64,000 nucleotides of DNA from Aurifilum marmelostoma (lineage: Eukaryota > Ascomycota > Sordariomycetes > Diaporthales > Cryphonectriaceae): the NCBI GenBank assembly GCA_027559495.1, contig JAMXSV010000001.1, positions 558,001 to 622,000 on the forward strand, read 5' to 3'. Position 1 is the stretch's first letter. The number at the start of each line of letters is the position of its first letter. The notes beneath the pieces were generated by a model. It made no database searches and had not been told where the DNA came from. It saw only the letters and a list, made by a program, of their open reading frames with translations. The position numbers were made by a program, and so were the translations under genes. Positions 54,838-64,000 of the stretch are shown piece after piece.

Positions 54838-57800
54838 ATGGACATATTTAGTTCCGGGGCACATGCCGTTTCTCAGATTTCTGAAAGATGGACGCATTCG
54901 AGTGGGGCTGGGGGTCGTCACTCTCAAGCTGTTCCCGTTGTGAACGAGAAACATATCGACGCACATTTACACCGGCTGTGCAGCCCGCCACAGCAAGAGG
55001 AACACCCTGGCGCTACAACAATACGAAGAATATCGCAGAGAGACATGGAAGAGTTGCGGACGTATCTACATTACCTTGATGTCACGGAGAAGCGACAAGA
55101 CGCCTACGCATGGAGCCACACTCCTCGAACATATGCGATACTCCGGAACATCGGTGCTCTTGCTTACATGACAGACTTCAGGGCAAAGTATACCGACTAT
55201 CACCTTCCCTACACTGAACGAACGCTTCCTGCCATCCTCACCGACGAGAATGGACAGAATCTGAGACAAGCATTCTTGAATGCGCAACAGTACTTCCTGA
55301 CCAGCACCAAGTGCATCGAAGAAGACGGTGCTGTGGCACACTTCAGCCTAGACTCCTCGGGCAATAATCTTTTCCATCCCATAAGGATGCTAGGGCAGGG
55401 CAGCTTTGGGTAAGTTCGTCCCGCCTTCTCCATGTGCTCTGCTGACAGTGAGTGCCCAGAGGAGTGGACCTCGTCTGGAGCACCCTGAGTCTGAAGAGGT
55501 ATGCGCGCAAGAGAGTCACGCGGGGCAGAGATTCGGAGAGGAGCCGGGACCTGCAGGACACCCTGATCAACGAGTTGCAGCAGCTGAAACGGCTCTCCCA
55601 CGCACACCTTGTCAAGATAATAACCAGCTACACCGATAATGACTACATCTCATACCTCATGGAGCCCGTGGCAGACTATACCCTCGAGACGTTGCTCGCG
55701 TCTAGACACATCACGCCCGACTGCAAAAGCATGCTGAGGACCTTCTATGGCTGCCTCGCAAGCGCAGTCAACTATCTTCATCAGAAAAAGGTCCGACACA
55801 GAGACCTGACGGCCAGGAATATTCTTGTCCGGGCTGAGCAGGTCTACATTGGCGACTTTGGATCGGCTTATAACTGGTCCCAACAGACGAGGAGCGCCAC
55901 GCAGCATTATTATACACCCGTCAGCCCGGACTACATGGCACCTGAAGTGGCCAAGAGAGAAGAGCGTGATTCCAAGAGCGACATGTTTTCCCTAGGTGTT
56001 ATCTTCCTCGAGATGACTACTCGGCTGCTCGACCGTTCGATCGGAGACCTGAGAAAAGCCCTCCGAAACCACGCCAAAAGAAACAAGTCGAGCACCCCAC
56101 ATGTCTATGCCAACCTCGCCGGGGCTGTAGAGTGGTTGGTAGGGCTCCGCGAGAGCAACACAGTCGAGTACGACAACGAGCCCTTCGCCTGGGTGAGGTC
56201 TCTGATACAGGAGAAGCCGCAGAACCGACCAATGGCATCGGGTCTCATGCAGGATATCCACGACTCGCCGTCCTATCGTCTGTTCTGCTGCTTGAGATGC
56301 CACGGGGAATTCGAGGAGCGAACGTTCGAATATAACGCTCCGATGCACCCCGAGGAGCCCTACGTCGACTCTCTAGATATAAGGGCAACGGTCGCAACGA
56401 TCTTTGGCGAAGGTGAAAACAGCAACAGTCCCTCGCACATGCGACCAACAAAGGTTGAGGAGGTACAGAGGTGGATGCATGTCTCGCAGGCCCCTGAAGA
56501 TCAGACATCGGCCATCGTGAGCGGCACTACGGCTTTACCGAGTGACCACAGCCGCCTCCTCAACGTGGAAGAAGGTCCTGTCTCTCTTTTCGAGAATACT
56601 TACGAGGCCATGCCTGCGTCCTTTGCCGACCGGGTCGATACCCGCGGCTTCGTTGAAACCCCCCAAAGGACAGAGTACCCCGTGGCGTCGACCGTGACGG
56701 GCATGGCTCTGAATACCATTTTCGAATTACCTGCCGAGCCCATTCTGGCAGAAAGCTCGGCTGCTACCGGCCTCACTGCTCTAGGCTCCGAGGACGAGAG
56801 TGAGAACGACGACAGGGCTGTCCGGGACACGGGGTTTGGGTTTGAGGAATGTGGCAGCAGTGATTCTGACGACGATTCTGGGCATCAACTCTTCGAAGAA
56901 GTCTCGGACTGTTCGGAGAGCAGCTCTGAAGATGCCATAGAGGACAAGCCTCTGGAACGCGGGCCCGCATTACAGGACCTAGAAATCATCTTGGAGGTGG
57001 ACGAGGCTTCCGACAGCGACGCCGAAGCCGATCCTTCAATACAACTGGACTCTCGGGCGCAGAACTTGTTCAACGAGGTGTCAGAAGGGTCGTCCTCCGA
57101 TGAGGAGCAAGTTGAGAGTGACCAGCATCATGAGGACGAGCAGCTGATATCACCAAACATTGGTAGAAGCAACATCACCGGTGCGGATGTTCTGTCTACG
57201 GACGTGCTTGGCCAGAATGAGCACTTGCCGGACCCTCTACATGCACAGCCCGCGACCACAGTGGAATCACTGGGGACGACCTCCATCCGGTACAGCGCAG
57301 ATGATGAAGCTTGCGACGCGGCTGGCCGTGCTCAGCCCGACGAGGCAAAGAATGTCACCTGCCAGGTGCAGGAGGAAGTAATACCTATCACACACGAGAC
57401 TTGGGAGACACCGAGCCTACGGGAAGAGCTTATGCATTCAGAGCCTTCTGCTACGACGATGACCCCAGGGCAGGATCCGAGTCGAGCTCAAGCCGAGGGC
57501 AATATTGGTGGGAAAGGTGTGATTGAAGCGGACAAACGGCGTCAAGAAAAAAGCAGGACTCGCACGGTTCACTTCGAAGCTTCTTCTGACGAGGATGAGC
57601 CCACGCAGCCGATCGTGAAGCCACACTCTTCTCGTTCTTCAAGGCCTCCCAAAACCGTTCATCACTCGATAAGAGGAAAGGCAGAGCGTTCAGAGCCATC
57701 CGAAGCACCTCCGCAGCCTTCCGAGTCCCCTGCCGCAGGCCATGGAGAAGACCCGGCCACAAGCTCTAAAGGCAACTCTGAGGAGACTAGCAGGACCCCA

Positions 57801-59351
57801 CCGAGAGCAGACACGGGAGCGAAGGCCACGCCCAAGAAGGCTGCAGTGAGACTACAGCATGCATCTGGGGTTGCCCGGAAGACCGAGAGGAGCAACACCA
57901 CGAGCCAAGCTGCCACGGCCGGCACTCTGTCGAGAGCCAACTTGCATGCCTTGAACAAACTCAACAGTCAGAAAAAGTCCCACCCGGACAGCAGGGAAAA
58001 TGAGTGAGTATTGCACTGGTTGTTGCGGGAGAACCCTGCCGATCCTCAGACACACAGCAGACAAACATAAAGCTGATTCGGTGGGGATAGACAGCCATCA
58101 AGACCCAGAAGCCCCCGTCAGCGCGAGGCCCTGCCGCCGATAAACGTGGACAAGCTTCTCAAGACAACATGGGACACGGCGTCGGCGCCAACATCCGTCA
58201 TGTCAGGGACAACGAAGGCGAAGCTGGCGAGTATTCTCATGCCGATCAAGAGCTTCGATGCAGCACAAAACCTGCTGTCAGAGTACTGCAGAGAGGGGAA
58301 GACCAGCGCGGTGAAGGTCCTGCTGCAGAAGGGATGCAATCCTGGAACCAAGAGGCACCCCCGGCGCGGGCCGCTCCTCGAGGCCATACAGGGCGCCAGC
58401 GAGAGGCACAACAAGTGCGTCAGGGAGCTCATCAAATACGACGTGGATGTCGACGTGAGGAGCAAAAAGTCCAGAAACCCTGCGCTGCATCTCGCCATCG
58501 AGAACGCCGGCTCCGGAAGCTACACGAAGCTGATCTGGCTGCTCGTGAACGCCGGCGCGGACCTGAACAAGCTCGACGGCAACGGAGACTCGGCGCTGAC
58601 AAAGCTGTTCTCCGGGGCCGGCTCGCTGCCCCTGGAGAGACACCGCCTCGAGGCACTGGCTCTGCTCCTGCACGGCGGCATCCAGGTAAACGGACATGCG
58701 CCCGGCACCGGGGATACGCCTCTGCACCTAGCTGTCCGCCGTAAGGACAAGTGGGCTGTCGCCATGCTCCTCCACAAAGGCGCAGACGTCAACGCGAAGA
58801 ACTCGTCCGGCGCGACGCCTCTGCAGCTGACGGCGAACCAGTTCCGGGGCGATCTCGGTCGCGACCACGCCCAAGTCCTGCATCACCTGCTCCAGGCCAA
58901 TGCATCGATTGACGAGAGGGCCGGCGCACCCCAGCGCACCGCCCTCCACCTCGCTGTTGTCTCGGGAACAGCCTATGCCGTCAGATTGTTGCTGGACCAC
59001 GGTGCGAACCCGTTGCTGGTGGACAGAGACGGCAGAGATGCCATGCAGCTCGCCATCAAAGGCGCTGCCAGGCTCACGTCTGAGCCCGAGAGGGTAGAAG
59101 ACCATGTCGAGATCATGGATGTATTGGTGAGAGTACTTGGAAAGCCCTGGGCCCGATTCAAGGAACACCCCAGAGGGATGTGCGCTGTCGAGGCAGCGTG
59201 CTCCACGGGCAACTCGCATCTGTTGCGTACGTTGGTGGTAGAAGGAAAGCTCGACGGGACATCCAAGTTCAGAGGCGAGCAGATCTTGGAGCTGGCGAAG
59301 AGGAAGGGCGGTTCGGAAGCTGTCAAGGAACTCGTCAGGACCCGGGTTTGA
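54838..59351 (+). CDS. Protein kinase with acidic linker and C-terminal ankyrin repeats
   Basis: 1458 aa in three exons: 54838-55409, 55460-58003, 58091-59351. The N-terminal region (about 70-185; SHTPRTYAILRNIGALAYMT, LNAQQYFLTSTKCIEEDG) is the helical extension seen in many Pezizomycotina kinase-ankyrin proteins. The kinase domain at about 185-480 looks active: GQGSFGGV loop across the first intron, ARKRV lysine, RHRDLTARNILV catalytic loop near 303, GDFGSAY near 323 and YMAPEV. A long Ser/Asp/Glu-rich linker (about 480-1035) follows. The last exon encodes ankyrin repeats (NPALHLAIENAG, DTPLHLAVRRKDKWAVAMLL, RTALHLAVVSGTAYAVRLLL). The second intron (58004-58090) joins ENE-QPSRPRSP in frame, so kinase and ankyrins are one protein. 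Acceptor 55459 was chosen because it restores G-x-G-x-x-G-x-V. Confidence 0.88.
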
Positions 59352-59926
59352 GCTTGTTCTCCTGATTGACCTGGTCAGGGCCCACGGGCAGCTGCTCCTG
59401 TGCGGGCTCTCTACATGTGAGACACTGCTACTTTTCCCTTCCATCTTCTTCTTCTCCTACTCCCCTTCTGCTGTCGGAAACAAGATGAGAGGGATATCAT
59501 CAATGCTATAGTCTATTCAATATATCAATCACCAAGCACAGCGCCTTGACTGGCAGAGGTACAGCAGACACTGCTTATGAGAGGAATGTTTTCTTTCCAG
59601 ATCCATCCTTGAGATCCTGATCAAATTCGAAGCTTCTTGTTCCTCTTTTTCTCTTCTCTCCCCCTATCTGATCAGATCACACTCACTGCTGACGAGGTGT
59701 ACAGTACACGGTACACAGAAATGCCCAATGAACACAGCCGGCAGAGTGACCGAAAAGTAATGCACACATTGTGCAGCCCAGCAAACGCCCCAGAGTCCAG
59801 CAGTACCGCGATCCCCATCACCACCATAGAGCCCAAAACGCCCAGAAGAAAAAAAAAAAAAAAAGCACACAGGTATCACCCATGGACACGACGAATGAGT
59901 GACTGTCATCTCAACCACAACCACCA
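59352..59926. other. Convergent 3' intergenic region
   Basis: Between the kinase-ankyrin gene and the small Ser-rich gene. A16 at 59849-59864. No gene seen. Confidence 0.6.
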
Positions 59927-60496
59927 TCATGAGCTCTCCTCCGCAATCACCTCGTCCGGCGCCACGCCTCCTCCTCCTCCTCCTAGGTCCAAACTCCCCG
60001 GCCTCGAGTGTCCGGGGCTGATGTCTCCCGAGAAACTACTCCTAGCGCCCCTGCTGAGGCCCCTGGTCCGGCCAAACTTGATGGTGAAGGCCCCCAGCAT
60101 CTCCTGGTGGCGGAGGTTCTGCTCCGTGAGGGGCCGCTCGCTGGGGTGCAGCCGGGCCTGCTTGAGGCTGGACTTGATGGGCTTGTGGGTGGTCGGCGGT
60201 GGCGGCGGGGCAGAGGCGGGGGAGTTGTAGGAGCTGCTGCCGTCGCTCTTCTGGTGGTGATGCTGGGAGGAGGAGGAGGAGGAGGAGGAGGAGGAGGAGG
60301 CGCCGCTCGAACGCCAGGACTTCATCTTGGCCAGGCGGGATGTGGTCTTGGCGAGGGGCGCGACGGGGGCTGCGGAGGACACGGCGGTGCCGCTGACCAG
60401 GTCGGGTTGGTGGCCGTCTTCACTGTGGCCTGCTGTGGATGAGGACGAGGAGATGGACTTGCGCAGGATGCGGCTGAAGCGGTCTCGTATCGCCAT
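59927..60496 (-). CDS. Small Ser-rich protein of unknown function
   Basis: 189 aa, single exon. I do not recognise a named family. The N-terminus MAIRDRFSRILRKS is a short amphipathic basic segment. The middle is low complexity, with a run of about eleven serines encoded by a GGA/GAG-type repeat on the plus strand (60264-60299), then QHHHQKSDGSSSYNSP and a polyproline run. The only part with the look of a conserved motif is HPSERPLTEQNLRHQEMLGA followed by FTIKFGRTRG and a Ser/Gly tail, which reads like a short linear motif or small helix shared by fungal proteins of this size. The protein is basic and probably mostly disordered. The gene converges with the kinase-ankyrin gene; nothing ties the two functionally. 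It may be a signalling or cytoskeletal adaptor, but this is a guess. Confidence 0.65.
   Translation of the reverse strand: MAIRDRFSRILRKSISSSSSTAGHSEDGHQPDLVSGTAVSSAAPVAPLAKTTSRLAKMKSWRSSGASSSSSSSSSSSQHHHQKSDGSSSYNSPASAPPPPPTTHKPIKSSLKQARLHPSERPLTEQNLRHQEMLGAFTIKFGRTRGLSRGARSSFSGDISPGHSRPGSLDLGGGGGGVAPDEVIAEESS
60264..60299 (+). repeat. (GGA)n repeat encoding polyserine (minus strand)
   Basis: About twelve GGA triplets on the plus strand, read as TCC serine codons in the small Ser-rich protein. Confidence 0.9.
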
Positions 60497-62197
60497 TGTG
60501 ATGTGGTCGGTGTGTGGGGTTGGGTTTTGTCCCGTGGGAAAAGAGACCGAGCCTCGATATATTGATCGTGTCTGCTGGCTGACCTCTTCTCCGTCTTCTC
60601 TTCTTGCTTCCCCCCCCCTTCCTCTCTCTCTTGCGTCTTTGATTTAATGTTCTGGTGACGAAGCCGAGTGGATCCCTCGGTATGTATAGCAGTTCCGGAG
60701 AGGAGAATGTCCAAGTTCAGTGGGTGGTCGGATTGGGTTATATGCCGTCCTGATTCTCAGAGCTGATGGCAACGACAGATGAATATACAGAGGTCATTAA
60801 TGATGAGAGGTTCAGTTGGACAAGTAAAGCCAAAGAGTAATCAACAATTGCTCTCCCAGAGGGTGCGAATTGGCAACAAGTCGAGACACGAAACAGTTCA
60901 CTGCCCCACTGGGTTGCGGGAGGGGGGGGACCCGTGACGTATTTATCTACTTACTTACTTACTATACTACGCTCGTTCCACCCTCCTTCAGTCATCACTA
61001 TTAACAGAGCCTCTCCTCTCCCGGCGTCCCTCCTCCTCACTCTTCTTTTTCCCCCTTTACACTCACATTAGGCTCTGGACTAAGGTCTCCCTACTTATGC
61101 AAGCCGCAAGGCCGATCCCATTCGTGCTTCCCCGTATGCTATAGTAGAGTTTTCCACCCCCTCTTCCTTTCCCAAAAACTACCTCTTTCTAGAGGCGCTT
61201 GGCTCGCGCAGACATCGGCAATTTTCTCGCTCGCGCCCCAGTCTGGCATCCTCTCGTACTTGGTAAGTCGGGTGTGGGTGTGTGGGGCCGCCGCCGCCGC
61301 TGCTGCTGCTGTCTTGGTGTGTCCCTCCCTCCTCCCACCCTGCAGTCAAGGTCGCGGCCCCCGGATTCCCCATCGCAGGGTCCAGAACAGCCCTTCCATC
61401 AGGGTCCAGCCCAGACCGATCAGGTGCGGGGGGTGCATCTAGGTTCCGTTATATGTAGCACTACTAAGTATAGCGAGTAATAAAAGAAAAAAAGAGGGTA
61501 ACTACTAGTCCATCTCTGCCGTTTGCGGTATTACATGCATCCACATGAGAATTTTTTTCCAACATGGCTTTTTATTCCTTTTTTTTTTTTCCCCTAGCTT
61601 CTCGCTGTTTATTTCTCCATTCATGTGCATTGATTGCGGTCTTAGTTACTTGGCGGAGGGTTAGCTGCGTTCTTCCTAAGCCAATTGGCTTCAATGTCGA
61701 GGAAAATGGCATCTGAAGTCTTGGGCGTGGGGTGACTTGCTGATGGAGAGCCCCGCGGGGGGGGGGGCGTTGGGGCTTTGTGGCGAGACTGTCTGCCGAT
61801 AATTCTTCCAGGTCCTCGCCCGACTGTTTACCTGGTGATCCAGAACCACTCGAGTTTTATTAGTGCTCACTCCTGTTGTCTCTCCAGACTGCTACACCAT
61901 ATTTTTTAATATTTTCTGCTTAGGCACCTCCAACTTGTGCCCACCACAGCACGCACCCATCCCATGTCTTCCAGGAAATATCCTCGCCCAATCATCCTGC
62001 TCGTCTTGTCCGCCTGTCATGTCCGATATTCTGAATCGAGCTAATACTATTTATTACCAAAGAACCTGCAGCGTAAAACACATTGTCCCGTCTGGTCTCG
62101 TCCGGACCAAATCCTCCTTCATGAGACCTGACGCGGAAGACACACGGGCACTAGAAATGGCTTTCCAAAGCCCCGGATGCTGTCACTATCTATCCAG

Positions 62198-62256
62198 AAA
62201 AAAAAAAAAAAAAAAAAAAAAGACAAGGAGTCTTCTCTCCCCCCCCCCCCCCCCCC
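62198..62256 (+). repeat. A24 and C18 homopolymers
   Basis: A24 at 62198-62221 and C18 at 62239-62256, separated by 17 bases. Runs of this length are prone to length error. Confidence 0.9.
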
Positions 62257-62430
62257 GCCCTCCACCTCTCCCTCTATACATGGTATATCTCGTACATACA
62301 AGTACATGGGATAAATACCAATCTAGACTGAAAACAGCAGAACGCCAACAGTCCCGTCCCACTCGTTCGGATGTCTACCGATCCCTCCCGTCCACTTACC
62401 GATACTATACTCATTGAAAACCACTCCTAC

Positions 62431-62476
62431 AAAAAAAAAAAAAAAAAAAAAGAAGAAGAAGAAGAAGAAGAAGAAA
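62431..62476 (+). repeat. A21 run followed by (GAA)n
   Basis: A21 passes directly into about eight GAA triplets. All-purine on the plus strand. Confidence 0.9.
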
Positions 62477-63440
62477 GAAAAAGGGCCCCCTCCGTCCCCG
62501 TCCTCTCACGGCTCGGACCCGAGTCTGTCCTCTCTTCTCCCTGCCTCCCTCTCCCTCTCCCTCTCTCTCGCGCGCGCGCTTATCTCAGACATCCACCGGC
62601 TCCGTGTTAGTCGCCGGGGGAGGGGACTTATCAGGATACTTGACCTAGTGGTCAACACGCCTGACTGGGAGGGTCCTCGGGTGCCGTGTGTGTAGCAGCG
62701 AGATCCGAAAGGGGGCCCTACCCAGATGAGGGTGTGCCGGCTACCACCACCACATACATGGATGCGTCTCTCCTCCTGTGATGTCTCGGATCATTACTCG
62801 GTCAGGACAACACGGAAGCTAGAAGTGGAAAGACGGATACGCATCAACAAACAACTGACTACGAGCTGCATCCTTAGTCAGTTCATTCATCCAAGGAAAA
62901 AAAAAAAAAAAAAACCAATGACAACATTCTTGGGTCTGCGCATGAAGTAAGGAGCATTCCTGCCTGGAGTTACTTGCCCTTGGCGGTGTTTGTTGAATCT
63001 CTGGTTTAGATATGTGGTGTGCTCGTGAAGGAGAGAGCATCCTAAAGCCTTTTCAGATCTATAAGATACTAGAGAGACAGCAGGAGTATGGGCGTTTGTA
63101 TGTGCCGACGCAGTACCGCTAAAATTAGAAGGATATTGTGAGCTGTTCTGGACGACCGCTTTTGACTAATAATATAATCAGAAATATTGATGAATATATA
63201 GGCAACTGTAAAGAGCCATTCACTCCTCTGGTCATTGAAAAAGTAAACACAAGGTTTACATCCACCATAAACATAGTTGCATGCCCCAACACTGCACCAC
63301 AGAATATACTCCCGATCAGATCCAGCCGCGTACAATCTCATTGCTGCCATACCTTACCCAAACCAATTCTCCCACCGTCAGTCTCATAACATGACACAAC
63401 CCCAAGGTCAACCCGACACGGCACCATCCATATATATACA

Positions 63441-64000
63441 TCACGCCAGACACTCGCCACCAAAAACACCAGCGCTCCCCAAGGGCAGACCACCAACCGA
63501 CATGAGACCCCACGCCAGGCCTGCAGCCTCAAGATCTACCTCCTGGGCAGGCATATCGTCGCCCTCGGCGCTGACCTTCTCCTCAGGGCTCGGCTTGTAA
63601 GTGTTGTCGCCGGGCTCCTCCTCAGGGTCCCGTCTGGTGGTCCTGCGCAGTCTGCCACGGCGGCGCGCTGCGCGTGGCTCCCGATGCTTACTATCACCCT
63701 CCTTGGATTTTCGGCTTCTCGTAGCTCTTCGTCGGACGCCGGTAGAGGTTGAGGTCGAGCCATCAGACGTGTCATCATGGTCCTCACCATTCTCGACCTG
63801 ATCTGAGCTGCTAAAATCGTCGACAGGCCCGGGTGCGCCGTTGCTACGGAGAGGAACCACTGCTGTGAGAATATCACCAGCGCCCAGGGACCGCACAGCC
63901 GCCCAGAGGCCAACGCTCAGGCCGCTGATCAACACATCGCAGCCGGCGCCCGCGACAACCGGGTGGTCTCTCGTCGACCCCAGGAGCTTGCCCAGCGCGG
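63441..64000 (-). CDS. Unknown protein with C-terminal hydrophobic segment (5' partial)
   Basis: The gene starts beyond the right edge; the last about 186 residues are seen and end at 63441. I do not recognise it. Reading from the edge: ALGKLLGSTRDHPVVAGAG, a hydrophobic stretch CDVLISGLSVGLWAAVRSLG, an acidic Ser/Asp-rich stretch (DDFSSSDQVENGEDHDDTSD), a very basic low-complexity block of Arg/Lys (TGVRRRATRSRKSKEGDSKH and more), an acidic stretch, and finally AAGLAWGLMSVGGLPLGSAGVFGGECLA, a second hydrophobic Gly-rich segment at the C-terminus. The order suggests a membrane protein with a charged loop between its last two helices. The frame is open to the edge without a stop, and composition (GC-rich third positions) supports coding. 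Introns upstream cannot be judged. Confidence 0.6.
   Translation of the reverse strand, partial: ALGKLLGSTRDHPVVAGAGCDVLISGLSVGLWAAVRSLGAGDILTAVVPLRSNGAPGPVDDFSSSDQVENGEDHDDTSDGSTSTSTGVRRRATRSRKSKEGDSKHREPRAARRRGRLRRTTRRDPEEEPGDNTYKPSPEEKVSAEGDDMPAQEVDLEAAGLAWGLMSVGGLPLGSAGVFGGECLA

Larger units (their letters stand above)
60497..63440. other. Gene-poor region rich in mononucleotide runs
   Basis: 2.9 kb without a gene I can support. Holds the promoter of the small Ser-rich gene, a G8-G9 run near 60921 and 61760, T12 near 61579, A24 at 62198-62221, C18 at 62239-62256, A21 plus an AAG array at 62431-62476, a CT-rich stretch near 62530-62570 and A17 near 62897. A TGACCTAGTGG segment near 62641 resembles a pol III A box, but no B box follows. 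Confidence 0.55.

Noticed and set aside
62630..62710. Pol III A-box-like TGACCTAGTGG, possible tRNA
   Set aside because: No B box (GGTTCGANTCC) follows at the right distance and no cloverleaf forms.
1..64000. Transposons, RIP-mutated repeats, CRISPR arrays, integrated viruses
   Set aside because: No transposase, reverse transcriptase, terminal repeats, AT-rich mutated blocks or regularly spaced repeats were seen; the window is ordinary gene-rich fungal DNA with microsatellites.

Overview
This is a nuclear DNA window from a filamentous ascomycete (Pezizomycotina, most likely a Sordariomycete). The evidence is compact genes with short GT-AG introns (mostly 50-190 bp), GC-rich coding sequence, AT- and homopolymer-rich gaps, and a gene set typical of that group: an MDM34 ERMES subunit, a bifunctional thiamine enzyme, an S10 carboxypeptidase, a HeLo-domain protein and a kinase-ankyrin protein. 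No tRNA, rRNA, transposon, CRISPR array or viral gene was recognised. The species cannot be named from this alone.

Layout. 1-14 kb: C-terminal end of a COX1 translational activator (MSS51 type), thiamine-phosphate synthase/hydroxyethylthiazole kinase (THI6), an isochorismatase-fold hydrolase with two possible starts, a retropepsin-like protein of unknown function, isoamyl-acetate esterase (IAH1), polyprenol reductase (DFG10) and an AlkB-type dioxygenase (ALKBH6). 17-28 kb: a 1573-residue ankyrin protein resembling the Set3-complex subunit Hos4, an unrecognised probably mitochondrial protein, splicing factor SYF2 and inositol-pentakisphosphate 2-kinase (IPK1). 31-46 kb: MDM34, YAF9, COQ11, a FUN26-type nucleoside transporter, a GNAT acetyltransferase, haspin kinase and a CCDC47 homologue. 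46-50 kb: ECM15 and a nine-exon serine carboxypeptidase. 52-59 kb: a divergent pair made of a HeLo-domain pseudokinase and an active-looking kinase with C-terminal ankyrin repeats. 60-64 kb: a small Ser-rich protein, a long gene-poor stretch and the end of another unknown gene.

Most genes are unrelated housekeeping functions (mitochondria and ER: MSS51, COQ11, MDM34, CCDC47, DFG10; nucleus: HOS4, YAF9, haspin, SYF2, IPK1). The one neighbourhood that looks like a functional unit is the 52113-59351 pair. Its two proteins have the parts list of a cell-death switch: a membrane-active helical domain fused to a dead kinase, and a live kinase with a recognition-type repeat domain.

Two further themes came from reading exon by exon. 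Four genes (near 80, 7590, 22977 and 34768) each carry exactly one surplus base, and each repair sits in a mononucleotide run of five or more. This points to systematic homopolymer over-calling, though it should be tested before being dismissed. Three genes also use very small coding exons: 5 nt in the carboxypeptidase, 16 nt in the isochorismatase and a 6 nt first coding exon in IAH1.
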